Positions 47,890-59,455 of a stretch of DNA of 64,000 bases are shown here, one piece after another; the first letter of the stretch is position 1; the number at the start of each line of letters is the position of its first letter. The translations under genes were made by a program, and so were the position numbers. The notes below the pieces were generated by a model. That model did not search any database and was not told the origin of the DNA. It saw nothing but the letters and a program-made list of their open reading frames with translations. The stretch covers positions 598,634 through 662,633 of the forward strand of contig JAJEKB010021564.1 of assembly GCA_022393335.1 (NCBI GenBank). The letters run 5' to 3'. The stretch comes from Macrotrachela quadricornifera (lineage: Eukaryota > Rotifera > Eurotatoria > Philodinida > Philodinidae).

Positions 47890-50866
47890 GATTCTAAAAG
47901 AATTTTATCAAAATACGATTGGTATACTAACACTAGAAATTCTCTTCTCTAAAAATTTCTAAAGTAGATAAATATTTCCTTTAATATATTACATATCTAT
48001 ATATTTTTCATCTCTGCTAAAAATTGAACAATTTCTCGATTGATTGGCATAATAGTCCACTGTTAATATAATAGAACTTAATGATCCGGGAGTACGTCCG
48101 AAATATAGCATTTGAGGGCCTAAGGATACCGCTATATAATAGAGCCTGAGGATATAAAGGGGCAGTCAGCAGAACACTTGTATCCGTGATTCGTACAATC
48201 TTGCGATTCGATAATCCGGTTTGTTTCCTTGCTGTATTTCCATACATTTATCGTGATTTTGAAACTTTTAACAAAAATTGACTTTGTTTTTAATGAGAAG
48301 AGCTTTAATCTCACGATTCTATCATGTGAATTTTGTATTTTCATGGCTCAATGATATTTTATCTTGTTAGTTCTACATTTATTTTCTAGATTGTAATCGT
48401 ATCGTACGTATCGCTATTGTATCCTCGAAACACGGAATCCGCTTTTTCTCCATTGCCACCCCACACCCTCACCCTCCATTTTTTTTACTGTTGACACAGC
48501 AATGTTGGTTTTTTGCAACAAATTTGTTTACCTATTGTGTGCACATCACGACTATTATGGACTTGAAAAAAAAGAGCATGGTTATTTCGAAGTCAATATG
48601 TAATGATGGATAATGACTCATGTCTGTTCGAGTATGAAAAAACAAAGAATCGTCAGAAGCAGCATTATTTATTTACATACCTCCACTTAACTTACAGTTT
48701 CTGCTTTATTTTGTCAAGATGGAAAAAATTCTTTCTGCATTTTGACACATGAAATTGCAGAATATAGTGGAAAGATATGGCATACTACTATATTCATTTC
48801 AACATTAAATGTACCATTTTAGAAGAAATAGAAAAGCTCAGCAATACTGGAAACTATCGACACGCAGCTTTTTGCTTTACAACAACATATTTAGAGTTTG
48901 TATGAATATACTTCAGAAATTTTCGGTTTAATTCATAGTAGAGGTATGAGAAACAGTTTTTTGAAAAACTAATTATTTTATTTAAGAACATGTTGTGATC
49001 TTTCAAGTATAAAACGTGTAATCTATAGCAGAATTGTTCTCTTATAATTCATTTTTGTGTGAAATATCTTTGACTACGCATCCGATAGTTTCAGCAATGA
49101 TATTCCTCAGTTTTTTCTTTGCTGTTTTTCAACCCATTAATGAAAAGAATTCACTGAAGCAGATTTGTATTTGAAAGCAGTAAACCAAATTGCGTCGAAA
49201 AACTTGTTTTTGATTCTCTTTTAATGCCTTTTGTTTTCATCATTTTACTATCGTTAAAATTTTCAGATTTTATCTTATTTAAATATAAAAATGAAAGTCG
49301 TTGAATCGAGCTTAAAACATAGTATTTGAATCAGTTTTGGAAGTGATGGATGCGAAGTTAGAAATATTTTTCAAGGGAAAAAATTGTAGGAAAATGTCTT
49401 CACTATCGGTTACAGATGTCAAACTTAAAATATAACAATACTCTGTTTTATAAGAACAGGTGGTTTGCAAGAACTTTGTCTTATACTGTTCTGAAGATTA
49501 AAATAAAGAAAGAAGACACAAAAGAATTTGTTTTGATCCACTATACTGTTCCTCAAAAAGAAACAAATTTATGTTGCCGCGATACAAGTACGTATATCTG
49601 TACTGATGTGTGTACAATCAAACATCGCGTGCGTGCGTGCATCGAGTATGATGAGATGGCATGGAACAGCTGTTTGATTTTGTGAGCTTAAAATAACGAA
49701 TCTAAGTTAGGGTCTTGCGTTGAATCGAGTTGGTAAACCAGATAATTCTTTCTTCAATCAGGATAATTTGAACAGTACTTCTGTAATTTACCAACTCAAC
49801 CCGATACAGGACTTTGATGTATGTGTGTACAGACGTTGTAGAAAAGTCTCCAATTATGGCACTTATGCCACTTAGAAACTGCTCCTGTGGTTGTATAGTT
49901 AAGAGGTTTGTCACGTATCAGCAAAATACTCTGTTTGAATCTCCACTTCATCAGTCATAGAAAGACCTTAGTTAAGTCAATAGCCGCTTTTGTATCTTGG
50001 ATCGCCCATTCGATAACAAATAGATTACATGATTGACATACACTAAAACTTGTCGTTAGTATATGGTTAGTCAGTGTGTATAGGAGCATAAAGACATTCT
50101 CTGCTTTCTCAAATCAACATCTGCAGTTTTTTTTGTTTTTACTTTTTTGTAGTTGGCATATAGATCAAAATACCATCTTGTGCCGATATTCCTATAACTT
50201 CTTGTCTAGGAAGGCTTATGCCTACACATTTCTCTTTCTCATATATTTCTCTCAGTTCAACTTAATCGTGTGTATGTATATATCGTTGTCTTTATGCTTA
50301 TTCTCATCTTATCTTAGTGACCTGTACCGCTCGGTTAGCGAGCGTATCCAATCGTATACGTCTGTCCTTTTTCTCCTTGAATTGTTATATTCTCGCTAGG
50401 CGAGGTCAAATGTATAAAAGGAGGAGAATTTATGAAAATAAAGGCAGTTGTGAACGATACACGTTTGTTGTTACAGACTCGATATTCGATGGGAATCGAG
50501 GGGCTCGATTATCAAACAGAATGAGAAAAAAATATATATATCAAGTTTCGACCACTCACCGCATCCATCATTGGTCTTTCAACGTCTGCTTGGATACAAT
50601 GTATTGATGTTGGAGAGATCTTCGTTGTGCTTCACTGCGTCGAATCTTTAAGTTTCAATGCATTATTGGCAAATAATGATGAAATGTCAAATAATTCGTT
50701 GAAAAACAATGCATTTCCATGCATTATTCAGAAAAAATGTAGTAAAATTCATGGAAAAGGTTGCATTATCATGTCGTTGTGACTATTATTTATGGAAAAT
50801 AATGTCCATTATGTTACATTATCGGCTATATGGAAATACATCACTATTTTTGCTTTCTTTTAGCCC
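47890..50866. other. no recognised gene; small repeat relics
   Basis: 34-bp-family relics at 48070-48160 (GAGGGCCTAAGGATACCGCTAT). A C-rich CCACCCCACACCCTCACCCT at 48456-48475 resembles the telomere-like minisatellite. A short GT-rich patch occurs at 49625-49640. ATGCATTATT-type motifs cluster at 50655-50780. Frames such as 49416-49685 and 50317-50607 have no recognisable domain. Confidence 0.45.
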
Positions 50867-50990
50867 AATTTGAACAGTTAGTACAGCCGACATGAAAAGT
50901 TTCGCACTATATTTTTGTTTCAAGCCGCGGCTTAAAACAAAAAAAAATAGAACGAGACTTTTCATGTCAACTGTACTTACTGTTCAAATT
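50867..50990. repeat. hairpin at the left edge of the 26-nt exon-like array
   Basis: AATTTGAACAGTTAGTACAG at the left pairs with CTGTACTTACTGTTCAAATT at the right, continuing through CGACATGAAAAG / CTTTTCATGTCAA towards a CCGCGG centre. The right arm read on the minus strand gives AATTTGAACA-GTAAGTAC, i.e. the same exon-end/donor phrase as the array units. Confidence 0.8.
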
Positions 50991-51014
50991 AAATAATTTT
51001 TTTATATACTTAAG

Positions 51015-51540
51015 GTCATTTTGAACATCAAAATTGAGCAGTACGTAAACTATTTTATTAAATGACTCTTTTAAAATTTATTTTAGATTAATCTGATTAT
51101 CGAAATTGGAGAGTAAGTACATTATTTTATTAAGTAATTTTTTAAAATCTATTTTAGTTTTAGATCAAATTAAACAACAAAATACCACAGTAAGTATCTT
51201 CTTTGATTAAACAGAATTTTTTGTTTATTTTAGATCAATTTGGAGTTCGAAAATGAATGGTAAGTAAATTATTTTGTTAACTAAATTTTTTTATTTACTC
51301 TAGATTTATTTCAATATCAGAATTGACTAGTAAGTATTTTGTTTCATTAAATATTGTTTTTATTTATTTTAGATCGATTTGAATATGGAAATTGAGCAGT
51401 AAGTTGTTTACTTTATTAAATAACTTTTTATTTATTTTAGATCAACTTTTACATGGACATCAAACATAAAGTATATTATCTTATTAAATAAGTTTTTTTT
51501 ATTTATTCTAGATAGATATAATACAAATTCTGTCTGTCTC
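51015..51540 (+). repeat. tandem array of eight 26-nt exon-like units with splice signals
   Basis: Units begin at 51015, 51087, 51164, 51234, 51304, 51373, 51441 and 51512. The first seven are each exactly 26 nt (consensus near ATCAATTTGAATATCGAAAT then TGAGCA). They are preceded by TATTTTAG-type acceptors (the first by TTAAG) and followed by GTAAGT donors (GTACGT in unit 1, TAAAGT in unit 7). The spacers (42-51 nt) are AT-rich and intron-like. The eighth is followed by a hairpin. Because 26 is not divisible by 3 and stops appear in concatenated frames, I do not read it as protein-coding. Confidence 0.85.
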
Positions 51541-51762
51541 CATACAGGTCTGTAAATGATCGGTATGGAATGTTGCCAGATCAAAGTAAGTGTTTGTCTT
51601 AATGATAACTAGTTTTAGTCGTTCGATCTGGTGCTGATGTTAGCATCAGATCGAGTGACTAAAACTAGTTATCATTGAGACAAAAACTTACTTTGATCTG
51701 ACAACGTTTCATACCGAACATTTACAGACCTGTATGGAGACAAACAGGATTTGTGCAACATG
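51522..51762. repeat. hairpin at the right edge of the array
   Basis: Arms of about 112 bp with a TTAG loop (51640-51643) between CTGATG and CATCAG. Blocks such as CTCCATACAGGTCTGTAAATG / CATTTACAGACC.GTATGGAG and ACTAGTTATCATT mirror each other with few changes. It contains AAAGTAAGTG on the left arm and its complement on the right. Confidence 0.85.
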
Positions 51763-51794
51763 TTTTAATATCTGACGTTGCAATAGAATTTCTT

Positions 51795-51965
51795 CCAGAA
51801 CCGGCACTTTTCGACGCTTTCCGATTGTCGGAAATCGTTGGGTCCGACATCTGACGACTTCCTGCTGGAGTCCAGTGGAAAGGATTCCGATATTTTCCGA
51901 CAGGATCCTATCGGAAGTTATCGGATTTTCCGTCGGATCCGACAGTCGGTTTCTTCGTCCTGAGT
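51795..51965. repeat. TCGGA/TCCGA-rich block
   Basis: At least ten occurrences of TCCGA or TCGGA on both strands within about 170 bp (GGATCCGACAGTCGG, CCGACAGGATCCTATCGGAA). Degenerate palindromic repeat, GC-richer than its surroundings. No coding sense. Confidence 0.55.
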
Positions 51966-52450
51966 GTCTATATTTTTATCAATACAGTATTATCTACAAA
52001 TGCATACATTCATCAAAAGTCATCATCGTCAGCCAAGCTTGACTCATTATTTGAGGTTATATGGTTGATTCCTGCTCTGATTGTATGATCTTTACATCAC
52101 AAGTTTTTGTACTTGTTTAAGGTATCTCCATATGGTTGGATTTTCTTTGCATTCATTTATATTCCCATGAAAAATTAGATAGTTATTCACTTTTAAATTC
52201 TTCATTTTATAACTGAGTGTTAATTCTATCTTTACATCCTCACCCTAAAAAGTTTTTACTACTCTTTTCACTCTCAGGCATCATTTATTACTTGTTGCAT
52301 AACAAGTTTTACTTAAAAATAAAATTTGCAGAGATCTATGGAAAAGAATTTTTTGAAAAGTTTTGCTACAATATGCTTCACAAAAATTTTTGATAAAGTT
52401 TACTAATTCTTGAGTAAATATGACAAGTTCGTCAGCGGATTAAAGATGAC

Positions 52451-54915
52451 CTAACAGTATCCACAATAACTAGCAATAATACAAAGAACAAGAGGAACAG
52501 CAATAATACCAAGAAAAACAAAACCAGCAGTACTAGCATTAGCATTATTTGTAGCACCAGCAACACCAACACAAACAAGACCAATAATAAGAAAAACAAT
52601 AACAGTAATAACAGCACAAATAATAGCATAAGTATAAGTATTATCATCATTGCCACCACCACGGAGATTGGCAAACTTTTCTTGCACAGGTTTAGATTGG
52701 TTATCCGGTGTAATAATTTGTATTGCTGCTAAATGAAAATAGATAATGCGATTTACGGCTGTATTAAACTATTGAGAAGGAAAATGTGGCGAACAGCTGT
52801 TACTCATAAAAATAGTGAAAACCATTCTTTTGACAAAAATTCATGTTTTCCAACGTTGTCTTTTTCTCATATTCTAAGATAGACCCTCTCTTTGATTATT
52901 TAATGTCATCTTTTGATTTTCTTTAACCCTTTGGTTGCGGATCACATGTATATATGTTTTGAGTTTTTTGCAGATATCATCATCATTATAATATCATTTA
53001 GATTTTGTCGAAAGGATTCCTATCTTTTTCTTCTTTCTTGAGAACATTACTACATTATCATCCCGTATTGCTATATATGTATGGGAAGTCTTCTCTTGCA
53101 TTCTGACATGCTTGCTTCTTACATTCTCTCCCGTACCAGTGGATTCTGGTATATTATCTTTTTATGTCTTTCCACGTGTTCTCTCATACAAATGAAATTC
53201 TGACTACATGCCAGAAACAGCTTATATCTCTTGACATATATTCTCACATAAACGAAGTAAATTCTTATTATTTTACACGCGCATATCCACACAAACGTTT
53301 TATTATTCATACAAATTACGTAGAAAAAACTGATATGGGGTAATCCATAGAATCTCAACCACTTTATACACAACTTTCTCCAAATCGAATGAAACTTTCA
53401 GCGTTTGTAGACCTCAGGTAATATGCGAAAAATCTGGTGCTTAGAAATTCTTATCATTGAAAGATTGTTTCACCTATACTAATAAGGTATCAATCATCAT
53501 ATATATTCTGAGAGCCCGTCATTCAAGCTACATTTTGACTATAATATATTGGGATTTTGACCATGTTCTAGTTTCATCCATATGAAAGCATAATATGACT
53601 AAAAGTTTAGAAAAACCTCAATGTACTATAATCAAAATGTAGCTAAACTGATCAGCTTTCAGAATATATAAGATAACTGGTATTTTATGCGTCTAGTTGG
53701 AAAGATATACTAACAACCTGATTTTCTAAAAAATTAGGTTTTGGCTATTTTCCCTTCAAAGACCTCTAATGTTATGATCTATATGTATGTACTTATTAAA
53801 GAAATTTCACAAACTAATATGCGGCATCTTAATACCTCAATGTGATCTACAAACGCTGAAAGTTTCACGCGATTTGGAGGAATTCGATGTAAACGTGGTT
53901 GAGATCCCATGGATTACCCCATATACAAATCAGTTTTGTAGAATGCATACGAAAAACTGTTAATTGATATAAAAAATTCTTCTTCCATCTACTGGATCTA
54001 TCAACATTGAATGCATATATGCTATTCAAGGTGAAGCATAAAAAGAATATTCAATTTGTGAAATTTCGGAAGGAATTGATTCAGCAATTGATCGAAAGAC
54101 ATGCTCAGTCTAAACATACAATTGGTCATCCGATTATCGGAGAAAACCTCATACGTCTTACCGCACGTCGTTTCCCGTCTCTACTTCCAGCAACAGCAAC
54201 AAGAAAAGTTGGACAAAGAGCCTGTGTAGTCCGTGGTCACACAAGCAGACGTGAGAAAAAACGTAGGGAAACACACTATCAGTATGATATCTGTAATATT
54301 GAACTTTGTGTGATAGGTTGTTTTGAAGATTATCATATTTTAAAACATTTCTAATTAGTTCTATATACTAATAAAGGTTATTGTGGACTGCTTTAGAACA
54401 AAAAATAAAAGATTTATCTTAAAAAAAAGCCCCGTAACCAAAGGGTTTAAGATATTTTTTTGCAAGGGTTGGAAAATAATTATTAGCGAAAAAGAGTTAT
54501 GCGTTGTAGTTATCATAAATAAGAAGCAAATAGTTTTACTACTGAACAAATTGTATAAGAAATTTATCTCTTTTCTCTCGAGAAGATTGTGATCTCCAAT
54601 ATCATTCCTTATATTGATTATTGAGAGAATTGCAACGGAATGTAGAGCAGACAGATGCCAAAATTAGAAATACTATACAGCCGAATTTGGAAAGTAGGGA
54701 GATACAATATAAATAAAATCTAAAGGAATGTAGATGAGAAAAGTTTATCCGGCACAATTCCTGACCACAATTTGCGTCCTGGTTGTTGACTAGGAGAAAA
54801 GTTGATTTTCTAATACGTATACCACACTTAATAATTAAAGAAGAGGAAGATACACAATTATTTTGCTCTTACCTGTGGTTTCAGCTTTGTTCGCCAAGTC
54901 AATTATGGTCGAAAC
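52451..54915 (-). CDS. small two-helix membrane protein, spliced over a 2.1-kb intron
   Basis: The last exon 52728-52451 (TAG stop) encodes a linker (IITPDNQSKPVQEKFANLRG, GGNDD) and two strong hydrophobic helices (YAIICAVITVIVFLIIGLVC; GFVFLGIIAVPLVLCIIASY) with a short Cys-rich end. The preceding exon 54915-54873 (VSTIIDLANKAETT) has an AG acceptor and a GTAAGAG donor, and joins in phase (G + CA). Further upstream, coding-like sequence around 55100-54960 (EQEHSFIDGEKASQIYEQMV) may be earlier exons, but donor and start are unclear, so the N-terminus is not defined. The intron holds a foldback MITE and a piggyBac remnant. Family not recognised; a small tetraspan-like or other integral membrane protein is possible. 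Confidence 0.55.
53333..53924. mobile_element. foldback MITE inside the intron
   Basis: Terminal inverted repeats start ATATGGGGTAATCCAT and extend through ATCTCAACCAC, CTCCAAATCG and GAAACTTTCAGCGTTTGTAG. A second inner inverted pair (GCTACATTTTGA.TATA) lies at 53528 and about 53638. Non-coding, about 590 bp. Confidence 0.8.
54007..54354 (+). pseudogene. piggyBac (PGBD-type) transposase, C-terminal remnant
   Basis: 115 codons with the piggyBac C-terminal layout: NAYMLFKVKH and FRKELIQQLIER, then a basic linker, then the Cys/His-rich terminal finger (ACVVRGHTSRREKKRRE, YDICNIELCVIGCFEDYHIL) before the stop. The finger has lost at least one expected Cys (CVVRGH where relatives have CxxC). The catalytic Asp region is absent upstream, where the MITE ends at 53924. 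It lies antisense in the intron of the membrane-protein gene. Confidence 0.8.
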
Positions 54916-55160
54916 CTAAACAAAAATATAATTTTATGAGTGAAAAGAATGTCTAGAACGCCAGGAGCCAAAGAGAAAAAATCCGATATCTGCACCATCT
55001 GCTCATAAATTTGGCTGGCTTTTTCACCATCAATAAATGAATGTTCTTGTTCTCCAGAAAAAATCGACAAACTAATTTGATATGTTATTGATAAAGAATT
55101 ATAATACCTTTTGCACAAGCACTGAGAAAGTAAGATACTTCTTGTCGAAATAAATGACAC

Positions 55161-56490
55161 ACTTTATTTCTTCCAGTCAATTCAACAAATTATTGTTGCT
55201 TAGTGTCATCTTTTAGTGACAATTTTTTGTCATATTACTAAATATATTCTCAAACGCTTTACGAGGGACCTTTCTGACCTGATACGCTCTTTTTGCCTTC
55301 TATTATACATCATTCGAAAGAGCGCATCGAGCTGAGTGTAACCTGAAAGTTTTACGTGCGGACAGTTCTTGGATCAAACGTTATTGCCGTTTTAGTTTTT
55401 CCTCCTAGGCAAAAATCAGTGAAAACTGAAAAGGACAGAGCGACCTGTCCACGTAACCGTCCACCTTTCTGGGCGAATTTGAATGGCAGAATTAAACAAA
55501 ACGAGTATCACCATCTTGTAGAGCATCGTTTGAAGCGTAGGAAATTGTATTTTTTTATCTATCCAGATATGTATATATCCGAGAAACAAGCGTTTCAAAA
55601 GAAAAATCCCACACACTTATTGGAGACCATATATATGTTGTCATTTTTGTAGTCTGTTTTTTCGTATGATGAAATACGATTTTTCTTAAGTCGACTGTGC
55701 ACAAAAAAACTTTTTTCAATGACCTGTATGCCCATATTAAAAGATCTAGGATTGACGGTTTTCTTGGAAAAATTTTGTGTATGTACAAATTAGTACCATT
55801 GGTGAGGTGATTCCATCACGAGAATAACTTTTAATTCATTTCTAGCTATGAGCATCATATTTCCGCTTTGTCGGACTAGTACTCTAACGCTAACTTTTTA
55901 TGCTCTATCCAATGCACCAACAAGATTATCTTAGAAACATAGGAATTTTATAGAACGAGTGTGACGGAATTACCATCGGTTGGTATATATTTTTGACCAA
56001 AATAAAAGAATTCTTTTTTTTTTCTCATAATTTTCATTTTATATGAATACGTGGGTATGCAGGTAGGATTTAGAAGTATCTAAGGCTAGCTAGGAAGTTG
56101 TTTTATACTGTTTGATATACATTTTCAGCAGTTTTTTGAAGGAATATCATTTAAGATATCAATATCTGGCAATGATAACTTCATTATCATTACAATACTA
56201 ATTGATTTACATAATTTTAAATAAATCTACCCATCATGTTATACCAATTTTTTTGTTCTTTTCTATTTCTAATTAGCTATCGTAATAACTGTTGCTCATA
56301 GTTATATACTACTAGGCTGTTGTATCGTTCAAAAATAAAATAGAGACTTCGTTACTTTGTGTTTAAAAATAAATTGATCACGATAAATACTATTGTAATA
56401 CTTTCGACAGATTTTCTTTATAATAATTTGTTTTTGAGAACTAATCCAATACTGAAATTTTTCCTAAAACTCGTTCTTAGAGGATGATTT
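55161..56490. other. no recognised gene
   Basis: A 98-codon plus frame at 55356-55652 has no domain I recognise. The rest is AT-rich. Confidence 0.35.
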
Positions 56491-56494
56491 ACTT

Positions 56495-57462
56495 AGGGGT
56501 ATCCCAAAGTAGTGGCGGTGGTACCTTTTTTGCTTAAAGAAAGCTCGAACAAATTTTCTTTTTTTATAAAAAGAAAGAGCGTCTTTTGCTCTATTTTTCT
56601 ATGCTATGAAGATCACTATTCATCTAATATCATATTAATCAAATTTTGATCAACACTGTTTTTGTTGACACCTAGCTGGTTATTTTAGATCAAAACGGAT
56701 AAAGCACTTTTGTATTTCATTCTATCATCGTTTAATACATTGTATTAAAAAATCAAAATATATCACAAGATGCAGCATGAAAAGCTTTACAATTTATAAA
56801 AACATGCTTGTTTTGTAGTTGCACTTTTTTCTTTTCAAAATGAGGAAAACTCTGAGCGACAAAATTTCGACGTAGCGAAAACGGCACCTTGTTTTTGGTA
56901 AAAGTTGTATTCCTTTTTTCCCATGTCATCTTCTTATTATTTGATAGGTTTCTTAGAAAAACAAAATACACTACAATATACAGCTTGAAAAGCTCTACAA
57001 TTTCCAAAGAACAACTATAAGAAGATGACATAGGAAAAAACGAATACAGCTTTTACCAAAAAAGGATCCTATTTTCACAACGTCGACACTTTGCCGCTCA
57101 GAGTTTTCCTGGTTCTGAAAACAAAAGAGTGCAATTATAAAATAAGTAGTCCTTTATAAATTGTGCAGCTTTTCATCCTGTATCTTGTGGAATATTTTGA
57201 TTATTTAATATAACTTGTTGGACGACGATAAAATGACAAAATAAAATTCAAAAGTGCTTTATCCGTTACGGTCTAAAATAACCAGCTAGGTGTCAACAAA
57301 AACAGTGTTGATCAAAATTTTATTACTATGATATTAGATGAATAGTGATCTTCATAGCATAGAAAAATAGAGCAAAAGACGCACTATCTTTTTATAAAAA
57401 AAGAAAATTTGTTCGAGCTTTCTGTAAGCGAAAAAGGTACCACCGCCACTACTTTGGGATAC
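56495..57462. mobile_element. foldback element FB-2 copy 2, complete, 968 bp
   Basis: The ends GGGGTATCCCAAAGTAGTGG and the reverse complement of CCACTACTTTGGGATACC continue inward as matching arms (GTGGTACC, CTCGAACAAATTTTC, AGAGCAAAAGACG, TCTAATATCAT, ACAGTGTTGATCAAAATTT, CTAGCTG). The mirror extends, more loosely, to the centre near 56980. Non-coding; this is the reference for the disrupted copy at 14863-17236. Confidence 0.87.
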
Positions 57463-57670
57463 CAATAAGCAGTATTGTTTGAAAGGGTTTTATTGATTAT
57501 TGTATTTCAGATGATATATATGTGTTTATTTTGATGATTATCTCTAACTCCTGAATAAATAACTTTGAATCAGATCATCAAAATTTTCAAAGTGTGATTC
57601 CGTCACAACGCTTTTTTCTATTTATGAGAACTAGTTATGATATATTTTGGATTATTTTTTTTTCTATATA

Positions 57671-58568
57671 CCGGGTGTTTGAAAAGTCACTTACCAAAAA
57701 AAAATTTGAATATCTCCCTTACGGTTCGAGCAAACGAACTGATTTTTTTATCAATGATAGAGGCATGTTCAAAGTTTATATCCATAAAGACATGTCTAGA
57801 GAGGCGCTTTGTTAAGTATCATTATTAGTTTGAACAAAAAAAATTTTATTTTTTCACAAATAGGAATAGAGTGAGCCAAAAGCCACCTTACCAAGAAAAA
57901 ATTGAATATTTCGGCTACAGCTCAACCAAACAAACTGATTTTTTTACTCGTAATAGCGGCATATTCACACTTTAAATCCATACGGACAAGGTTAGAGAAA
58001 ACCTTTGTTAAGTATCACAAATGACTTCAACAAAAAAATGTTTATTTTTTCACAGATAAGAAAAAAAACCAATATAATTAACGAAGAATTTCTCTAGGCA
58101 TGTCTTTATGAACCTGAAGCTTCGACATACCTCTATTATTGATAAAAGAATTAGCCCGTTTTCTCGAACCGTAATGGAGATAATCAATTTTTCTCCGTTG
58201 TGTAATTTTTGGGCAATCTCGAAAAGTCATTTTGTCGAAAAACAAATTGAATGTCTCCTTTACGGCTCAAGCAAACGAGCTGATTTTTTTATCAATGATA
58301 GAGGTATGTTCAAGCATCATATTGATAAAGACATGTCTAGAGGGATCTTTTGTTAAATATATTGTTTTTTCTTCCTATCTGGGAAAATGTAAACATTTTT
58401 TTGTTCAAATCAATAATGATACTTAACAAAGCGTCTCTCTAGACATGTCTTTATGGATATAAACTTTGAACATGCCTCTATCATTGATAAAAAAAATCAG
58501 TTCGTTTGCTCGAGCCGTAAGGGAGATATTCAAATTTTTTTTTGGTAAGTGACTTTTCAAACACCCGG
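57671..58568. mobile_element. TA-flanked inverted-repeat element (CCGGGTGTTTGAAAAG)
   Basis: The ends CCGGGTGTTTGAAAAGTCAC and their exact reverse complement are flanked by TATA on both sides. Terminal repeats of about 165 bp are nearly identical. The interior holds further diverged copies of the inner motif (GCAAACGA.CTGATTTTTTTA, CAATGATAGAGG.ATGTTCA, GACATGTCTAGAG) in both orientations, about five in all. Short frames on either strand are translations of this motif. TA duplication and end sequence suggest a Tc1/mariner-superfamily MITE. Confidence 0.85.
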
Positions 58569-59455
58569 TATATTTCAATGTAAATGGGTTCTATAGATAC
58601 TTTTTCGGTTAGTAAAATCTAGACTGTTTCATGACAATTCAGACAAGGTATCGCAGCTGGTGAGAGAAGATTGGCTAGGATCGAATACTGCTGATATCAT
58701 CGCTAAATATATCCACTCTTTTTATATACAAATTCATGTGGAGATACTGAGGTTACCGGTCAAGATGATCGCCGAAAAAAACAGTTGCTAAAAAGGACAT
58801 TACATATATGAATAATTAGAGAAAATTCGGCGATGTTTATTTCGTTGATCTCTATATCGACTATTTCTATTTCGATGATCTTCTTTTTGGCAACCTTTGA
58901 TTTCGGTCATGTTTGTTTCTGCGGAATTTTCGACAATCTCTCCTTTCGGCAATGTACTTTGTGGTAATGGGGAATAAAACCTGTATTGCTCACCCCCCTC
59001 TGTCTGCGATACTAATTCATCTGTGTCTGTGTCGCCGAACCCCTTCAGTCTATGAGGGTTTGTAATGTTCATCCTCTCTGTCTATGACGGCCTGTAATAC
59101 TCAGCCCTCCTCTGCCCGTTATGCCTCCCCCCCCCTGTCTGTGATGTTCACCACCTCTGCTTGTAACGGTCTGTGACGCTCAGCGCCCCTTTAAAGACAC
59201 GTTTGATGAGAACGAGCTTCTCTGTATCAATGATACGCTCAACTGCGTTCTACTGTGCTATTGAAACATATTCTTAAAAAAACCCGTTCCATATCTTCAG
59301 GACCTTACAGAAGATCTGTTTTGAAAGGAATGAACTATATAAAACTAATTTTTGATATAACAAACAAGCTCTGATTGAGTAAGAAAACATATTGAGAAAT
59401 ATCAAAAATGATTCTAACAATAAAATTTTCAGTGTTTCTTCGAGTCTATGTAATA
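58569..59455. other. low-complexity pyrimidine/GT-rich spacer
   Basis: Degenerate repeats of CTGTCT.TGAC/CTGTGATG..C at 58970-59190 and a C8 run at 59129-59137. The 90-codon minus frame 58800-59072 is low complexity. No supported gene. Confidence 0.45.

Noticed and set aside
52432..52674. 80-codon Leu/Val-rich frame
   Set aside because: It is the alternative frame of the membrane-protein exon; the other frame has sensible composition, a charged linker and splice support.
58800..59072. 90-codon minus-strand frame with charged residues
   Set aside because: Low-complexity pyrimidine-rich DNA with degenerate short repeats; no domain.
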